Below, piece after piece: positions 26,838 through 35,854 of a DNA stretch of 64,000 nucleotides; the first letter of the stretch is position 1; each line of letters starts with the position of its first letter. Position numbers and translations under genes: made by a program. The stretch is taken from NCBI GenBank assembly GCA_902776435.1, contig CACYQB010000017.1, positions 44,558 through 108,557 on the forward strand, given 5' to 3'. A model generated the notes under the pieces. It was not told the origin of the DNA and did no database searches. It saw nothing but the letters and a program-made list of their open reading frames with translations. The DNA comes from an uncultured Bacteroidales bacterium (lineage in GTDB: Bacteria > Bacteroidota > Bacteroidia > Bacteroidales > Muribaculaceae).

Positions 26838-27071
26838 TAAACTCTAAATAACATGAGTTCTATGAGAATAACTGCTGATTTTCAGCTCCCCCTCTTGGAT
26901 AAGAGGGGGCCGGGAGGCGTCGACACGACAGAAAACCGTAACCTTCACTGTATCATCAACGCCCCTGCCCTTTGGGCATTCCCTCTAATCTTAGAGGGGG
27001 AGTTGTTAACGCACTGAATCTCAGCGAACAATTTCATCGAATTCATTTAAACATTAAACTCTAAATAACAT
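26838..27071. repeat. 17-bp direct repeats around MITE copy B
   Basis: taaactctaaataacat occurs at 26838-26854 and again at 27055-27071. The right copy ends directly before the carbonic-anhydrase start codon. The copies bracket the element but do not sit exactly against both inverted ends. Confidence 0.6.
26853..27046. mobile_element. MITE-like element, copy B
   Basis: Inverted ends atgagttctatga and tcatcgaattcat enclose two hairpins: ccccctctt with aagaggggg at 26888-26909, and ccctctaa with ttagaggg near 26981-26998. Between them lies the shared stretch catcaacgcccc. No coding sequence is present. Confidence 0.65.
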
Positions 27072-27072
27072 A

Positions 27073-27588
27073 ATGGCTATCATCAAGAAAGTTAGGGGCT
27101 TTGAGCCCAAGATTGGAGAAAACTGTTTCCTGGCCGATAACGCTGTCGTTGTGGGCGACGTGACCATGGGCAGGGACTGCAGCATCTGGTTTAACGCCGT
27201 GCTGCGCGGCGATGTCAACACCATCACCATCGGTAATCGTGTCAACATCCAGGATAACAGTGTGATACACACCCTATATGAGAAATCCGTCACCGAAATC
27301 GGCAACGATGTCTCTATCGGCCACAATGTGGTCGTGCATGGTGCGAAAATCGGTGACATGGCGCTCATCGGAATGGGCAGCATCATTCTGGATCACGCCG
27401 AGATTGGCGAGGGCGCCATCATCGCAGCAGGTAGTGTTGTCCTCGGCGGCACCAAAGTTGGCCCTCATGAATTGTGGGCAGGCAGTCCTGCGAAGTTCAA
27501 GAAGATGGTTGACCCGAAACAGGCCAGCGAAATCAACGTGAAAATCGCCAAGAACTACCTGATGTATTCCACCTGGTATGAGGATTGA
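27073..27588 (+). CDS. Gamma-carbonic-anhydrase-like hexapeptide protein
   Basis: The 171 residues form a left-handed beta-helix of hexapeptide repeats (FLADNAVVVGDVTMG, then CSIWFNAVLRGD). His residues at SVIH, IGHN and VVHG occupy the metal positions of the gamma-CA / YrdA / PaaY family. Members are trimers that bind zinc or iron; some are true carbonic anhydrases and others have unproven roles. It is cytoplasmic. The start follows the right-hand 17-base direct repeat, so the MITE insertion reshaped its 5' region. Confidence 0.88.
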   Translation: MAIIKKVRGFEPKIGENCFLADNAVVVGDVTMGRDCSIWFNAVLRGDVNTITIGNRVNIQDNSVIHTLYEKSVTEIGNDVSIGHNVVVHGAKIGDMALIGMGSIILDHAEIGEGAIIAAGSVVLGGTKVGPHELWAGSPAKFKKMVDPKQASEINVKIAKNYLMYSTWYED

Positions 27589-27632
27589 TATCAAACTTAT
27601 ATTCGCCGAAGCGTAAAAATCCAAAATTCAAG

Positions 27633-29561
27633 ATGAATAAGTATTATCTATTGACAATCATGGCGGTCGTGCTGGCGTTGATGCCGGCACGGGCCGCTAT
27701 ATACATGGTGGGCAACATTCCGTTCGGCAACTGGAATCCGGCAAATGGCGTCGAGATGACCAACCAGGGTAACGGCACCTACACCTATACCGTCAATGTC
27801 AGCGGAACGGTGTGGTTTGTCTTTGCCGACGGACAGGACAGTGACTGGACCACCTTTAACGCCAACTACCGTTACGGGCCACCCAACAGCACTCAAGAGG
27901 TCGCCGTGGGCAACACCTATACGACCCAGAAGAGTAACAACAACCACTCCTACAAATTCACAGGTAACGGTGTGGACTACACGTTCACGTTCAACCTGAA
28001 CAACCTCACATTCAGTATCGCTGAGTATCAGGAGCCACCCCTCCCCGACCCCAGCACGCTGAGTGTGGGTGACGTGAATGGTGACGGAGAGATTACCATC
28101 GGCGACGTCACAGCCCTTATCGACATCCTGATGGGTGGCTTCGCCAACTATGACACCAAGAAGCGCTCCGACGTCAACTACGACAAGGAGACGACCATCG
28201 CCGATGTCACTACCCTCATCGATTACCTCTTAGGCGGGGAATTTCCCGTTCCTGTCAAGGAAGGCTACGATTACGTGTGGGATGACGATGCCTTACCCGA
28301 GATACACATCGACGTGAGACTGGGGGAATGGAACCGACTGCTAGCCCTCTATGACGCTAACAGTTTCACCACGCAGTATATCATGGCGACCATCTCGTTT
28401 GTCAAGGACGGTGAGACCACTGTCATCGACAGCGTGGGATTGCGCCTCAAGGGCAACACGTCACGCCGCCGCCCCGAGGGCCGTTATGGCGAAATGCATG
28501 TGCGCAACAACACAGACTGGCACCATGCCCACTTCGGCGTCAACCTGCGCAAATATGTCGATGATGAGGCCCATACCATCCAGGGCGTGCGTAAACTGCA
28601 CCTCAAATGGTTCAAGGACGACCCCGCCTATGTGCGCGAGATGTTCTGCTACGAACTCTTCCGCCGCGCAGGCGTATGGACTGCCGTGCGTAACAATTAT
28701 TGCCGCCTGTGGTTGCATGTCGAGGGTGATAGCCAGGAGGCCTACTATGGCGTCTATGAGTTAATGGAACCCATCGACAAGCGCTATCTCAAGGACCGCA
28801 AGAACCTCTTCGGGTCGAACAACGGATACCTGTGGAAATGCCGCAATGCGGCTGCCGGCCTCAATAACCCTAACGGCGACATCTGGTATGACGATGACAC
28901 CGACGACCGCCATGCCTACACGCTCGAGACCCAGACCGAGGAGTTTGACAGCGCCCGTGTTCAGCTGGTGGATTTCATGAACAAGCTCAGCAGCCTCAAC
29001 GACAATGCTTTCTACCAGTGGATTCAAGAAGTGACCGATGTGGACCTCCTGCTCAAGACCTATGCAGTCAATGTTGCCGTCGGCATGTGGGATGACTACT
29101 GGAACAACGCCAACAACTACTATATCTACTTTAATGCCAGGGGTCTGACGGGATATAAGTTCTTCTTTATCCCCTACGACTACGACAACACGTTAGGCAC
29201 CAGCCTGAGGACCGGCGTTCAAGACGATGCTGGGCGGCAGAATCCCCTCAACTGGGGCAATGACAACAACCGCCTAATTGCCCGCATACTCAAGTTCAAT
29301 GACTTCAGGGCCAAATATATCGCTTATCTCAAGGAACTCATTGACAAGAAAAACGCTTTCATGGACCGCACTTCGTCCCAAGCCCGCATCCGTTCGTGGC
29401 AACGGCTCATTGAGCCCTACGTCGACAACGACACGGGCGAGGACACCATGATCGAGGACAAGCCCGCCTCATGGGGCAATCACGGCGAGTACAACCTGCT
29501 GAAGAACAATGGCGACAACTTCTTCAACGTCAAGGCTTCAAGCATCAATGCCCTGCAGTGA
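27633..29561 (+). CDS. CotH-family protein with internal dockerin-like pair
   Basis: I chose ATG 27633 because it gives a clear signal peptide (ending about residue 22, PARAA). The 642 residues hold an N-terminal beta domain that may bind carbohydrate (YMVGNIPFGNWNPANG), two dockerin-like loops at about 147-208 (GDVNGDGEITIGDV, SDVNYDKETTIADV), and a CotH domain from about 225 (LPEIHIDVRLGEWNRLLALY, GLRLKGNTSRRRPEG, YYGVYELMEPIDKRYL). CotH proteins of spores are atypical protein kinases, and CotH modules are also known on rumen cellulosome proteins. The dockerin suggests attachment to a surface complex. Confidence 0.82.
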   Translation: MNKYYLLTIMAVVLALMPARAAIYMVGNIPFGNWNPANGVEMTNQGNGTYTYTVNVSGTVWFVFADGQDSDWTTFNANYRYGPPNSTQEVAVGNTYTTQKSNNNHSYKFTGNGVDYTFTFNLNNLTFSIAEYQEPPLPDPSTLSVGDVNGDGEITIGDVTALIDILMGGFANYDTKKRSDVNYDKETTIADVTTLIDYLLGGEFPVPVKEGYDYVWDDDALPEIHIDVRLGEWNRLLALYDANSFTTQYIMATISFVKDGETTVIDSVGLRLKGNTSRRRPEGRYGEMHVRNNTDWHHAHFGVNLRKYVDDEAHTIQGVRKLHLKWFKDDPAYVREMFCYELFRRAGVWTAVRNNYCRLWLHVEGDSQEAYYGVYELMEPIDKRYLKDRKNLFGSNNGYLWKCRNAAAGLNNPNGDIWYDDDTDDRHAYTLETQTEEFDSARVQLVDFMNKLSSLNDNAFYQWIQEVTDVDLLLKTYAVNVAVGMWDDYWNNANNYYIYFNARGLTGYKFFFIPYDYDNTLGTSLRTGVQDDAGRQNPLNWGNDNNRLIARILKFNDFRAKYIAYLKELIDKKNAFMDRTSSQARIRSWQRLIEPYVDNDTGEDTMIEDKPASWGNHGEYNLLKNNGDNFFNVKASSINALQ

Positions 29562-29681
29562 AACTTATCCCTAAAGCCCGATGCCTACCAGAAATCGGGC
29601 AAAACATATAACCATTCAGGAAATAATGAGTAAGTTTGCACCGCAATAAAGACTTATTGTTAAGGAGAAGGCTACTATTAT

Positions 29682-31124
29682 ATGCTTTTCAACTCGTTTG
29701 AGTTCCTGGTGTTCCTGCCGATAGTGTTCCTGCTCTATTGGTTTGTCTTCCGCAAGCAGTTATGGCAAAACCTGTTTGTGGTGGTTGCGAGTTATGTGTT
29801 TTACGGTTTATGGGACTGGCGTTTCCTGGTATTAATTGCCATCACCTCGCTCAGCAGCTTTGCCAGCGGCTTGCTGATAGAGCATTATGAGGGCCGAAGG
29901 CCGATGCAGCGTCTGGTGAGCGCCGCCAACATCGTGCTCAACCTGGGCATACTGGGTGCTTTTAAATATTTCAATTTCTTTGTTGAAAACCTGGAGTTAC
30001 TGTTGGGGGCACTGGGGTGGCATCTCGATGGCGTGACCCGGCAGATCATCCTTCCCGTAGGCATCAGTTTCTACACCTTTCAGGCGCTCAGTTATTCCAT
30101 TGACGTTTATCAGAAGAAGCTGCCTGCCACGCGCAACATCGTGGAGTTTTTTGCCTACATCAGTTTCTTCCCGCAACTGGTAGCGGGCCCCATCGAGCGG
30201 GCGACAAACCTCTTGCCTCAATTCCAGCGCCGTCGGCATTTTGATTACGCCCAGGCCGTGGATGGTTGCCGACAGATGCTGTGGGGTTTTTTCAAGAAAC
30301 TGGTAATCGCCGACAACTGCGCTGCTGTGGTCAATGAGCATTGGGCTAACTATGCCCATCTCCCGGGCTTGACATTGATTCTGCTCGCTGTACTGTTCAC
30401 CATCCAAATTTACTGCGATTTTTCAGGTTATTCCGACATTGCCATCGGTTGCGCACGCCTGTTCGGGTTCAATCTGATGAGGAATTTCAATAATCCCTAT
30501 TTCTCACGGAGCATCCCTGAATTCTGGAGGCGCTGGCACATCTCGTTGATCAGTTGGTTCCGCGACTATATTTATATCCCGCTGGGAGGTAACCGCTGCA
30601 GCAAGTGGAAGAACATCCGTAATGTTTACGTGGTTTGGCTCATCAGTGGACTGTGGCATGGCGCCAACTGGACATTTATCTGCTGGGGACTATACCATGG
30701 GACGCTGCTGGTCCTGTATAAATTGTTAGGTATCAACACGAAGGACAAGAACAGCCTGGCTGCTCTCCGGGTTTTCCCTGGCGTGAAAACGATGGGCCAG
30801 ATGATGCTCACATTCACGCTGGCGGCCATCGGATGGATTATCTTCCGTGCTGAGTCTATGGCTCAAGCTGCAGATTATTTCACGTCGATTTTCACAAACC
30901 GTTTTTACGACCCGTCCATGACGCGTGGCTTGACGATGGCCGGATTCGGTTTCCTGCTGTTGCTCATTGAGTGGTTCCAGCGAGACAAACAGCATGCGTT
31001 ACAGTTCCCGGGCAGTAAGCCGTTCAACTTCACGGCAATTCGCTGGGGCATCTATTATCTTATCATCTTGCTGATAGATAAATTCTCGGGGGAAAGTCAA
31101 TCGTTTATCTATTTCCAGTTCTGA
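29682..31124 (+). CDS. MBOAT-family O-acyltransferase (AlgI/DltB-like)
   Basis: The 480-residue polytopic membrane protein has MBOAT hallmarks: FYTFQALSYSIDVY, FFPQLVAGPIERA, the RSIPEFWRRWHISL motif, and the catalytic His in SGLWHGANWTF, with a second His in WGLYHG. These enzymes pass acetyl groups across the inner membrane to a periplasmic partner that modifies a polysaccharide. The partner is probably the SGNH-like protein that starts 2 bases after its stop. Confidence 0.92.
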   Translation: MLFNSFEFLVFLPIVFLLYWFVFRKQLWQNLFVVVASYVFYGLWDWRFLVLIAITSLSSFASGLLIEHYEGRRPMQRLVSAANIVLNLGILGAFKYFNFFVENLELLLGALGWHLDGVTRQIILPVGISFYTFQALSYSIDVYQKKLPATRNIVEFFAYISFFPQLVAGPIERATNLLPQFQRRRHFDYAQAVDGCRQMLWGFFKKLVIADNCAAVVNEHWANYAHLPGLTLILLAVLFTIQIYCDFSGYSDIAIGCARLFGFNLMRNFNNPYFSRSIPEFWRRWHISLISWFRDYIYIPLGGNRCSKWKNIRNVYVVWLISGLWHGANWTFICWGLYHGTLLVLYKLLGINTKDKNSLAALRVFPGVKTMGQMMLTFTLAAIGWIIFRAESMAQAADYFTSIFTNRFYDPSMTRGLTMAGFGFLLLLIEWFQRDKQHALQFPGSKPFNFTAIRWGIYYLIILLIDKFSGESQSFIYFQF

Positions 31125-31126
31125 AA

Positions 31127-32137
31127 ATGAAAAGGTTCTTGTGCAAAATATCACTTTTCTTTCTGCCTGTGATGGTATTGCTGATGTGCTATATCATCAT
31201 TGACCCCTTTAAAGTGATATGGCACTATGACAACTATCGCAAGACGGACTCTGGTGCCTCGTTGAACAGGGGATTTGTCTCAGCTATGACCTATAAGCAA
31301 CAGTACGGGACCTATCATTACGATTCCTTCATTTTCGGCAATTCCCGCAGCTTGTTCTATCAGGTTGATGAATGGAAAAAACACCTGCCCGATTCTGCTG
31401 TCTGCTACCATTTTTCGGTTTCCGGCGGGTCCATCAAGGGCTTGTATTACGCCATCAAGTATATTGATGATTGCGGAGAAAAACTCAACAATGCGCTGAT
31501 TGTGCTTGACTATCAATTCCTGGGCAGAATAGATGTCCAGGGCCCTTATCACGCTACGCCTCCAGTGCTGACCGGATACCGTAATGCCTTCGCTTTTCAT
31601 GGGGACATCCTCAGGAACTGGTTAGACCTTGATTTCTTGCGCTATTGGACAGAGTATCAGATTACTGGTGAGTTCAAGGACTACATGAGGAAGCACATCG
31701 AAAACAATGCAGGGTTCGTCTATGACCCCGTGACCAACGAAGAATCATCCAGGCTGAACGACAGTCTGATAGCTACTGGAGTGTTTTACAATGACAATAA
31801 AGTCAAGGAATTTGCCAATTATCAGCACCCGAAGGTATCTCCTGTCTTATTAACCGATGAAGCCAAAAGAATCTTGAAAGGCATCCGTGCCATATTGTCT
31901 CGGCACAATACCTCTTACAGGATTGTGATCAGTCCCTTATATGACCAGTACAGCCTTAATCCCGAAGATGAAAAAACGTTATTTGACATCTTTGGCAAGG
32001 CCAACGTCTTCAATTTCTCGGGCATCAACCACTGGACCACGGATTACCACAATTATTATGAGCCATCACACTACACACCCGCAGTAGCTGCTGAAATCAT
32101 GGACAGCATCTACCGTGAACAAAGCAAGAAAGAATAA
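31127..32137 (+). CDS. SGNH-like (AlgJ/AlgX/DltD-type) acyl-transfer partner
   Basis: The 336 residues begin with a membrane anchor (about 8-25) and face the periplasm. FIFGNSRS at 68-75 supplies the block I nucleophile Ser73, and DYHNYYEPSHYTP near the end supplies the Asp/His dyad. With the MBOAT protein just upstream it should O-acetylate a surface glycan. The glycan is not identified. Confidence 0.75.
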   Translation: MKRFLCKISLFFLPVMVLLMCYIIIDPFKVIWHYDNYRKTDSGASLNRGFVSAMTYKQQYGTYHYDSFIFGNSRSLFYQVDEWKKHLPDSAVCYHFSVSGGSIKGLYYAIKYIDDCGEKLNNALIVLDYQFLGRIDVQGPYHATPPVLTGYRNAFAFHGDILRNWLDLDFLRYWTEYQITGEFKDYMRKHIENNAGFVYDPVTNEESSRLNDSLIATGVFYNDNKVKEFANYQHPKVSPVLLTDEAKRILKGIRAILSRHNTSYRIVISPLYDQYSLNPEDEKTLFDIFGKANVFNFSGINHWTTDYHNYYEPSHYTPAVAAEIMDSIYREQSKKE

Positions 32138-32148
32138 CCGTTATATCA

Positions 32149-32328
32149 CGTGAGTTCGATACTCAGTTCCCTCTCTTGGATAAGAGGGGGCCGGAGGGCG
32201 TCGATACCACCAAAGGCAGGCACTGCCACAGTATCATCAACGCCCCCGCCCTTCGGGCACCCCCTCTAATCTTAGAGGGGGAGGTGATGACGCACTGAAT
32301 CTCAGCGAATAATATCGTCGAATTGACG
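32149..32328. mobile_element. MITE-like element, copy C
   Basis: Inverted ends cgtgagttcgat and atcgtcgaattgacg enclose the ccctctt/aagaggg hairpin, the catcaacgccccc stretch and the ccccctctaa/ttagaggggg hairpin. It is about 80% like copy B and sits between convergent genes. Confidence 0.65.
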
Positions 32329-32345
32329 CTTATTGTTATTGGGGG

Positions 32346-34160
32346 TTAGGCAAGGCCGAGGTCAAAATCTTTCAGGAACTGGTTGAAGTTTGGATTATGT
32401 TCCTTGATTTTCTCGACAACTTCGCGAGGGGATAGGATCTTGGGGGTGTCGATGGGCACTTCGCTCACCTTGATGTCGAGCGTGAAGCGGTCGTTCTTGA
32501 CAGCGTCACACAGGAAGCGCATCAGCGACGCTTTGTGCTCCTCTACATTCTTCTGCTCGGTGGGACTGCCCACAACCATCACATAATGCTCAGCATCGCC
32601 TGCAGGCTGTGGCAAGGCATAGGACATCGTTGTACACAAAGCCCTCTCCTGCGGATGCTGATCGATGTAGCCCTGCCATGCGGCTTGCAACTGCTCATCG
32701 GTGAAGGGCTGAGTGCGCTGCGGGACATTGGCGGCTGCAGCCGCGGCTGCCTGCTGGGCGGTCGGGTCGTCCTGCACATTCACCATGATGCGGGCGGCTT
32801 TACCCAAAACACGGGGTATCGGGCTGCCAGCTGGGGCTGCAGGCGCAGCGGGAGCCGCTGTACGGGCGGGCTGCTGTGGAGTCTGAGCAACTGGCGGAGT
32901 TTGAAGGGCAGCCTTTGGTGCCACGGGCGGCGGTGCCACGGGCTGTGGTTTCACGGCCTGAGCCGGCTGAGAAACGGGACGCTGCTGGGCTGGGGCCTGA
33001 GCGGGCTGAGCGGGTTGGGCAGCTATCTTCTGGATGGGCGGTTGCGCGGCCTGCTGGGGCTGTGGGGACACGAGTTGACACAATTTGACAAGTGTCAGTT
33101 CCACTAACAGTTGCTTACTGCTGGCATTGCGGTAATTCAAGTCACAGTTGCTGCACAGGTCCAGCGCACGGTAATAAAATGCAGGCGACAGTTTCATGCT
33201 CTGCTCGCCATAGCGCTGAGCCACCTCGTCATTCATCTCTAGCAACTTGCGCGTCTGGGGCGTGCTGGCAACCATCAGGTCGCGCAGGTGCTGGGCCAAA
33301 CCGTTGATAAAGAACTGAGAGTCAAATCCCTTATCACGGATTTCCTTATAGATGAGCAGGGCCTGCATGACATCGCCAGCGAGGAAGGTATCTACAAGCC
33401 TGAAGTAATAGTCATAGTCGAGCACATTGAGGTTATCGAGGGCGCTCTGGTAGGTGATATGCCCCTCGGTCGAAGCGGCCACCTGGTCAAAGATGGAGAG
33501 TGCGTCGCGCATGGCGCCATCGGCCTTCTGGGCGATGACGTTGAGAGCAGCGGGTTCGGCTTCAATGTTTTCTTGCTCACAGACATACTGCAATTGCTGG
33601 ACAATGTCGGGCACAGTGATGCGGGCGAAGTCATAGATCTGGCAACGCGACAGGATGGTGGGGATGACCTTCTGCTTCTCGGTGGTAGCGAGAATGAAAA
33701 TGGCGTATTCAGGCGGCTCTTCCAGCGTCTTGAGGAAGGCGTTGAAGGCAGCCTGCGAGAGCATGTGGACCTCATCGATGATGAACACGCGGTAACGTCC
33801 CGTCTGCGGCGGGATGCGCACCTGCTCGGTCAGGTCGCGGATGTTGTCCACACTATTGTTGGACGCGGCATCCAGCTCGTTGATATTGTAAGACCGCTGA
33901 TCATTAAATGCCTTGCATGACGGGCACTCGTTGCAGGCTTCGCCCTCGGGCGTGGGGTGTTCACAGTTGATGGTCTTGGCAAAGATGCGGGCACAGGTTG
34001 TCTTGCCCACTCCACGCGGGCCACAGAAGAGGTAGGCATGCGCCAATCGGCCACTAGCGATGGCCGTCTTTAACGTGTGGGTCAACGACTGCTGGCCCAC
34101 TACACTGCGGAATGTCGAGGGCCTGTACTTACGCGCCGATACGATATACTTCTCACTCAT
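32346..34160 (-). CDS. dnaX: DNA polymerase III gamma/tau subunit
   Basis: The 604 residues contain the AAA+ clamp-loader ATPase: Walker A GPRGVGKT at 47-54, zinc-binding Cys at 66, 76, 79 and 82, Walker B VFIIDEVHML at 125-134, and the sensor LSRC. Domain III follows, then a long Gln/Pro/Ala-rich linker (about 370-460) and a C-terminal tau-like domain. It loads the sliding clamp at replication forks. I saw no A-rich slippery site that would give a short gamma form. A -7 box TATCTTTG lies on the minus strand at 34214-34207. Confidence 0.96.
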   Translation of the reverse strand: MSEKYIVSARKYRPSTFRSVVGQQSLTHTLKTAIASGRLAHAYLFCGPRGVGKTTCARIFAKTINCEHPTPEGEACNECPSCKAFNDQRSYNINELDAASNNSVDNIRDLTEQVRIPPQTGRYRVFIIDEVHMLSQAAFNAFLKTLEEPPEYAIFILATTEKQKVIPTILSRCQIYDFARITVPDIVQQLQYVCEQENIEAEPAALNVIAQKADGAMRDALSIFDQVAASTEGHITYQSALDNLNVLDYDYYFRLVDTFLAGDVMQALLIYKEIRDKGFDSQFFINGLAQHLRDLMVASTPQTRKLLEMNDEVAQRYGEQSMKLSPAFYYRALDLCSNCDLNYRNASSKQLLVELTLVKLCQLVSPQPQQAAQPPIQKIAAQPAQPAQAPAQQRPVSQPAQAVKPQPVAPPPVAPKAALQTPPVAQTPQQPARTAAPAAPAAPAGSPIPRVLGKAARIMVNVQDDPTAQQAAAAAAANVPQRTQPFTDEQLQAAWQGYIDQHPQERALCTTMSYALPQPAGDAEHYVMVVGSPTEQKNVEEHKASLMRFLCDAVKNDRFTLDIKVSEVPIDTPKILSPREVVEKIKEHNPNFNQFLKDFDLGLA

Positions 34161-34206
34161 CGGATTACAAAAAGGTCTATTTCAACATTAGTCCAGTCTA
34201 GAAATG

Positions 34207-34214
34207 CAAAGATA
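34207..34214 (-). promoter_or_regulatory. -7 box for dnaX
   Basis: TATCTTTG on the minus strand, 47 bases before the dnaX ATG. No TTG at the right distance. Confidence 0.5.
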
Positions 34215-34351
34215 CAACATTTCCCCCAACTTCACTCCGTCACGCGGCAATTATTTTGTCATTTTTCCTTCAAGAAAGAACTAAAGACATCAGACACAGG
34301 CAGGATGATGAACCCTTTTTTGCAGGTGGGTTTAAAAAAAAGCAGAGGCAA

Positions 34352-34383
34352 TTTGCACATTATTGATAAATGGTGTATTTTTG
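34352..34383 (+). promoter_or_regulatory. Promoter for the threonine dehydrogenase gene
   Basis: TTTG at 34352-34355, 20 bases, then TATTTTTG at 34376-34383. The real ATG at 34430 lies 47 bases further on. Confidence 0.75.
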
Positions 34384-34429
34384 TGCCACAATTAACGAAC
34401 ATAAACCTGAACATTTTAGAGTAACTGCA

Positions 34430-35386
34430 ATGAAAAATATCCTGATTATCGGCTCGACAGGACAGATTGGTTCGGAGCTGACTATGAAGTTGAGAGGCAT
34501 CTACACTGGCAATGTGGTGGCTGGTTATATTCCTGGTGCCGAACCTAAGGGAGAACTCGCTGAGAGCGGTCCCTCGGAAATCGTTGACATCACTAACGCC
34601 CAGCAGATTGGCGCCGTGGTGGACAAGTACAACATCGACACGATTTACAACCTGGCAGCCCTGCTGAGCGCCGTTGCCGAGAACAAGCCCCAACTGGCTT
34701 GGCACATCGGTATTGATGGTCTGATGAACGTGCTCGAAGTCTCGCGCGAGAAGCATTGCGCCGTGTTCACCCCCAGCAGCATCGGTTCATTTGGTCCCAA
34801 TGCGCCCAAGGATGGCACGCCTCAGGACACCATCCAGCAGCCCCGCACGATGTATGGTGTGACCAAGGTCACGGGTGAGTTGCTGAGCAACTATTACGCC
34901 CTCAAGTTCGGCGTGGATACCCGCTCGGTGCGCTTCCCCGGTCTGATCAGCTACGTCACTCCTCCGGGCGGCGGAACGACTGACTATGCCGTTGACATCT
35001 ACTACAGCGCTGTACAAGGCAAGACCTTTACCTGTCCCATTGCCGCTGGCACACTGATGGACATGATGTACATGCCCGACGCCCTGCGCGCCGCCATCGA
35101 GATCATGGAGGCTGACCCCAACCGTCTGGTACACCGCAACTCGTTCAATATCGCGTCGATGAGCTTTGACCCCGAGGTCATCTATCACAAAATTCAGGAA
35201 TACATCCCCGAGTTCAAGATGGTCTATGAAGTTGACCCGCTGCGCCAGGGCATTGCCGACAGCTGGCCTAACAAGTTGGACGACACCTGTGCCCGCGTCG
35301 AGTGGGATTGGAAGCCCGAGTATGATCTCGACGCCATGACCAAAGACATGATTGACAAGCTGCGCATCAAGTTCGGCATGAAGTGA
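34430..35386 (+). CDS. SDR-type L-threonine 3-dehydrogenase
   Basis: The ATG at 34430 is chosen because an in-frame ATG at 34370 lies inside the promoter. The 318 residues are a short-chain-dehydrogenase / UDP-galactose-epimerase-like enzyme: NAD motif GSTGQIG at 8-14 and Tyr142/Lys146 of MYGVTK. The body matches the bacterial and animal SDR-type TDH (FTPSSIGSFGP, RSVRFPGLISY, TLMDMMYMPDAL). It oxidises threonine to 2-amino-3-ketobutyrate with NAD. The next enzyme, Kbl, is encoded at 49157. A small lipoprotein gene follows after 19 bases. Confidence 0.9.
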   Translation: MKNILIIGSTGQIGSELTMKLRGIYTGNVVAGYIPGAEPKGELAESGPSEIVDITNAQQIGAVVDKYNIDTIYNLAALLSAVAENKPQLAWHIGIDGLMNVLEVSREKHCAVFTPSSIGSFGPNAPKDGTPQDTIQQPRTMYGVTKVTGELLSNYYALKFGVDTRSVRFPGLISYVTPPGGGTTDYAVDIYYSAVQGKTFTCPIAAGTLMDMMYMPDALRAAIEIMEADPNRLVHRNSFNIASMSFDPEVIYHKIQEYIPEFKMVYEVDPLRQGIADSWPNKLDDTCARVEWDWKPEYDLDAMTKDMIDKLRIKFGMK

Positions 35387-35405
35387 TAATCTTTCCTAGA
35401 CGAAG

Positions 35406-35762
35406 ATGAAGAGGTTCCTCTACGCCCTGTGTTGCCTTTTCGGCCTGTTGCTGAGTTCCTGCTCGGGCAACAGCTACAAGTTGGCTAAGGATTACCAGAC
35501 CCGCGACACCTTTGGCTACCTTGTGTTTATCAGCGAGTCCGGCAAGCAGTATGACGACTTGTGGGTGAACATCTCGGGCCTGAACAAGACATTTCTCGCC
35601 TCGACCGCACAGATTGTTGACGGGGAAGTCAAGGGCATGAGATATGGTGCACAGCAGGGATCCCGCAGTGTGATGATTCGCCAGAAGAACGAACGTCTCC
35701 TCTATCAGGATATTGTCGAGATACGCGCCGGCAAGGACACCATCATCAAGTTCAAGGATTGA
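35406..35762 (+). CDS. Small lipoprotein of unknown function
   Basis: The 118 residues have a lipoprotein signal (LLSSCSGN, Cys at 19). The rest (FGYLVFISESGKQYDDLWV, then IVDGEVKGMRYGAQQGSR) may form a small beta domain that I do not recognise. The gene follows the threonine dehydrogenase by 19 bases and ends at a good terminator, so the two are probably co-transcribed. Confidence 0.6.
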   Translation: MKRFLYALCCLFGLLLSSCSGNSYKLAKDYQTRDTFGYLVFISESGKQYDDLWVNISGLNKTFLASTAQIVDGEVKGMRYGAQQGSRSVMIRQKNERLLYQDIVEIRAGKDTIIKFKD

Positions 35763-35786
35763 TATTTCAGATACATTAAAAAAACG

Positions 35787-35829
35787 ACCGCTCTTGTACA
35801 CCACATGTGGTACAGGAGCGGTTGCTTTA
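35787..35829. terminator. Terminator between the lipoprotein and sirtuin genes
   Basis: accgctcttgtac pairs with gtacaggagcggt (one wobble pair), with A-rich and T-rich flanks, so it could work from both directions. Confidence 0.75.
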
Positions 35830-35854
35830 TGTCAAGACTGACCGATGTTAAAGG

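Noticed and set aside
26838-27071. Definite target-site duplication for MITE copy B
   Set aside because: The right 17-mer is 8 bases away from the inverted end, so the direct repeats alone do not prove it. Kept only as an observation.
32346-34160. Programmed frameshift in dnaX
   Set aside because: No A-AAA-AAG-type slippery run or following hairpin was seen in the coding strand.
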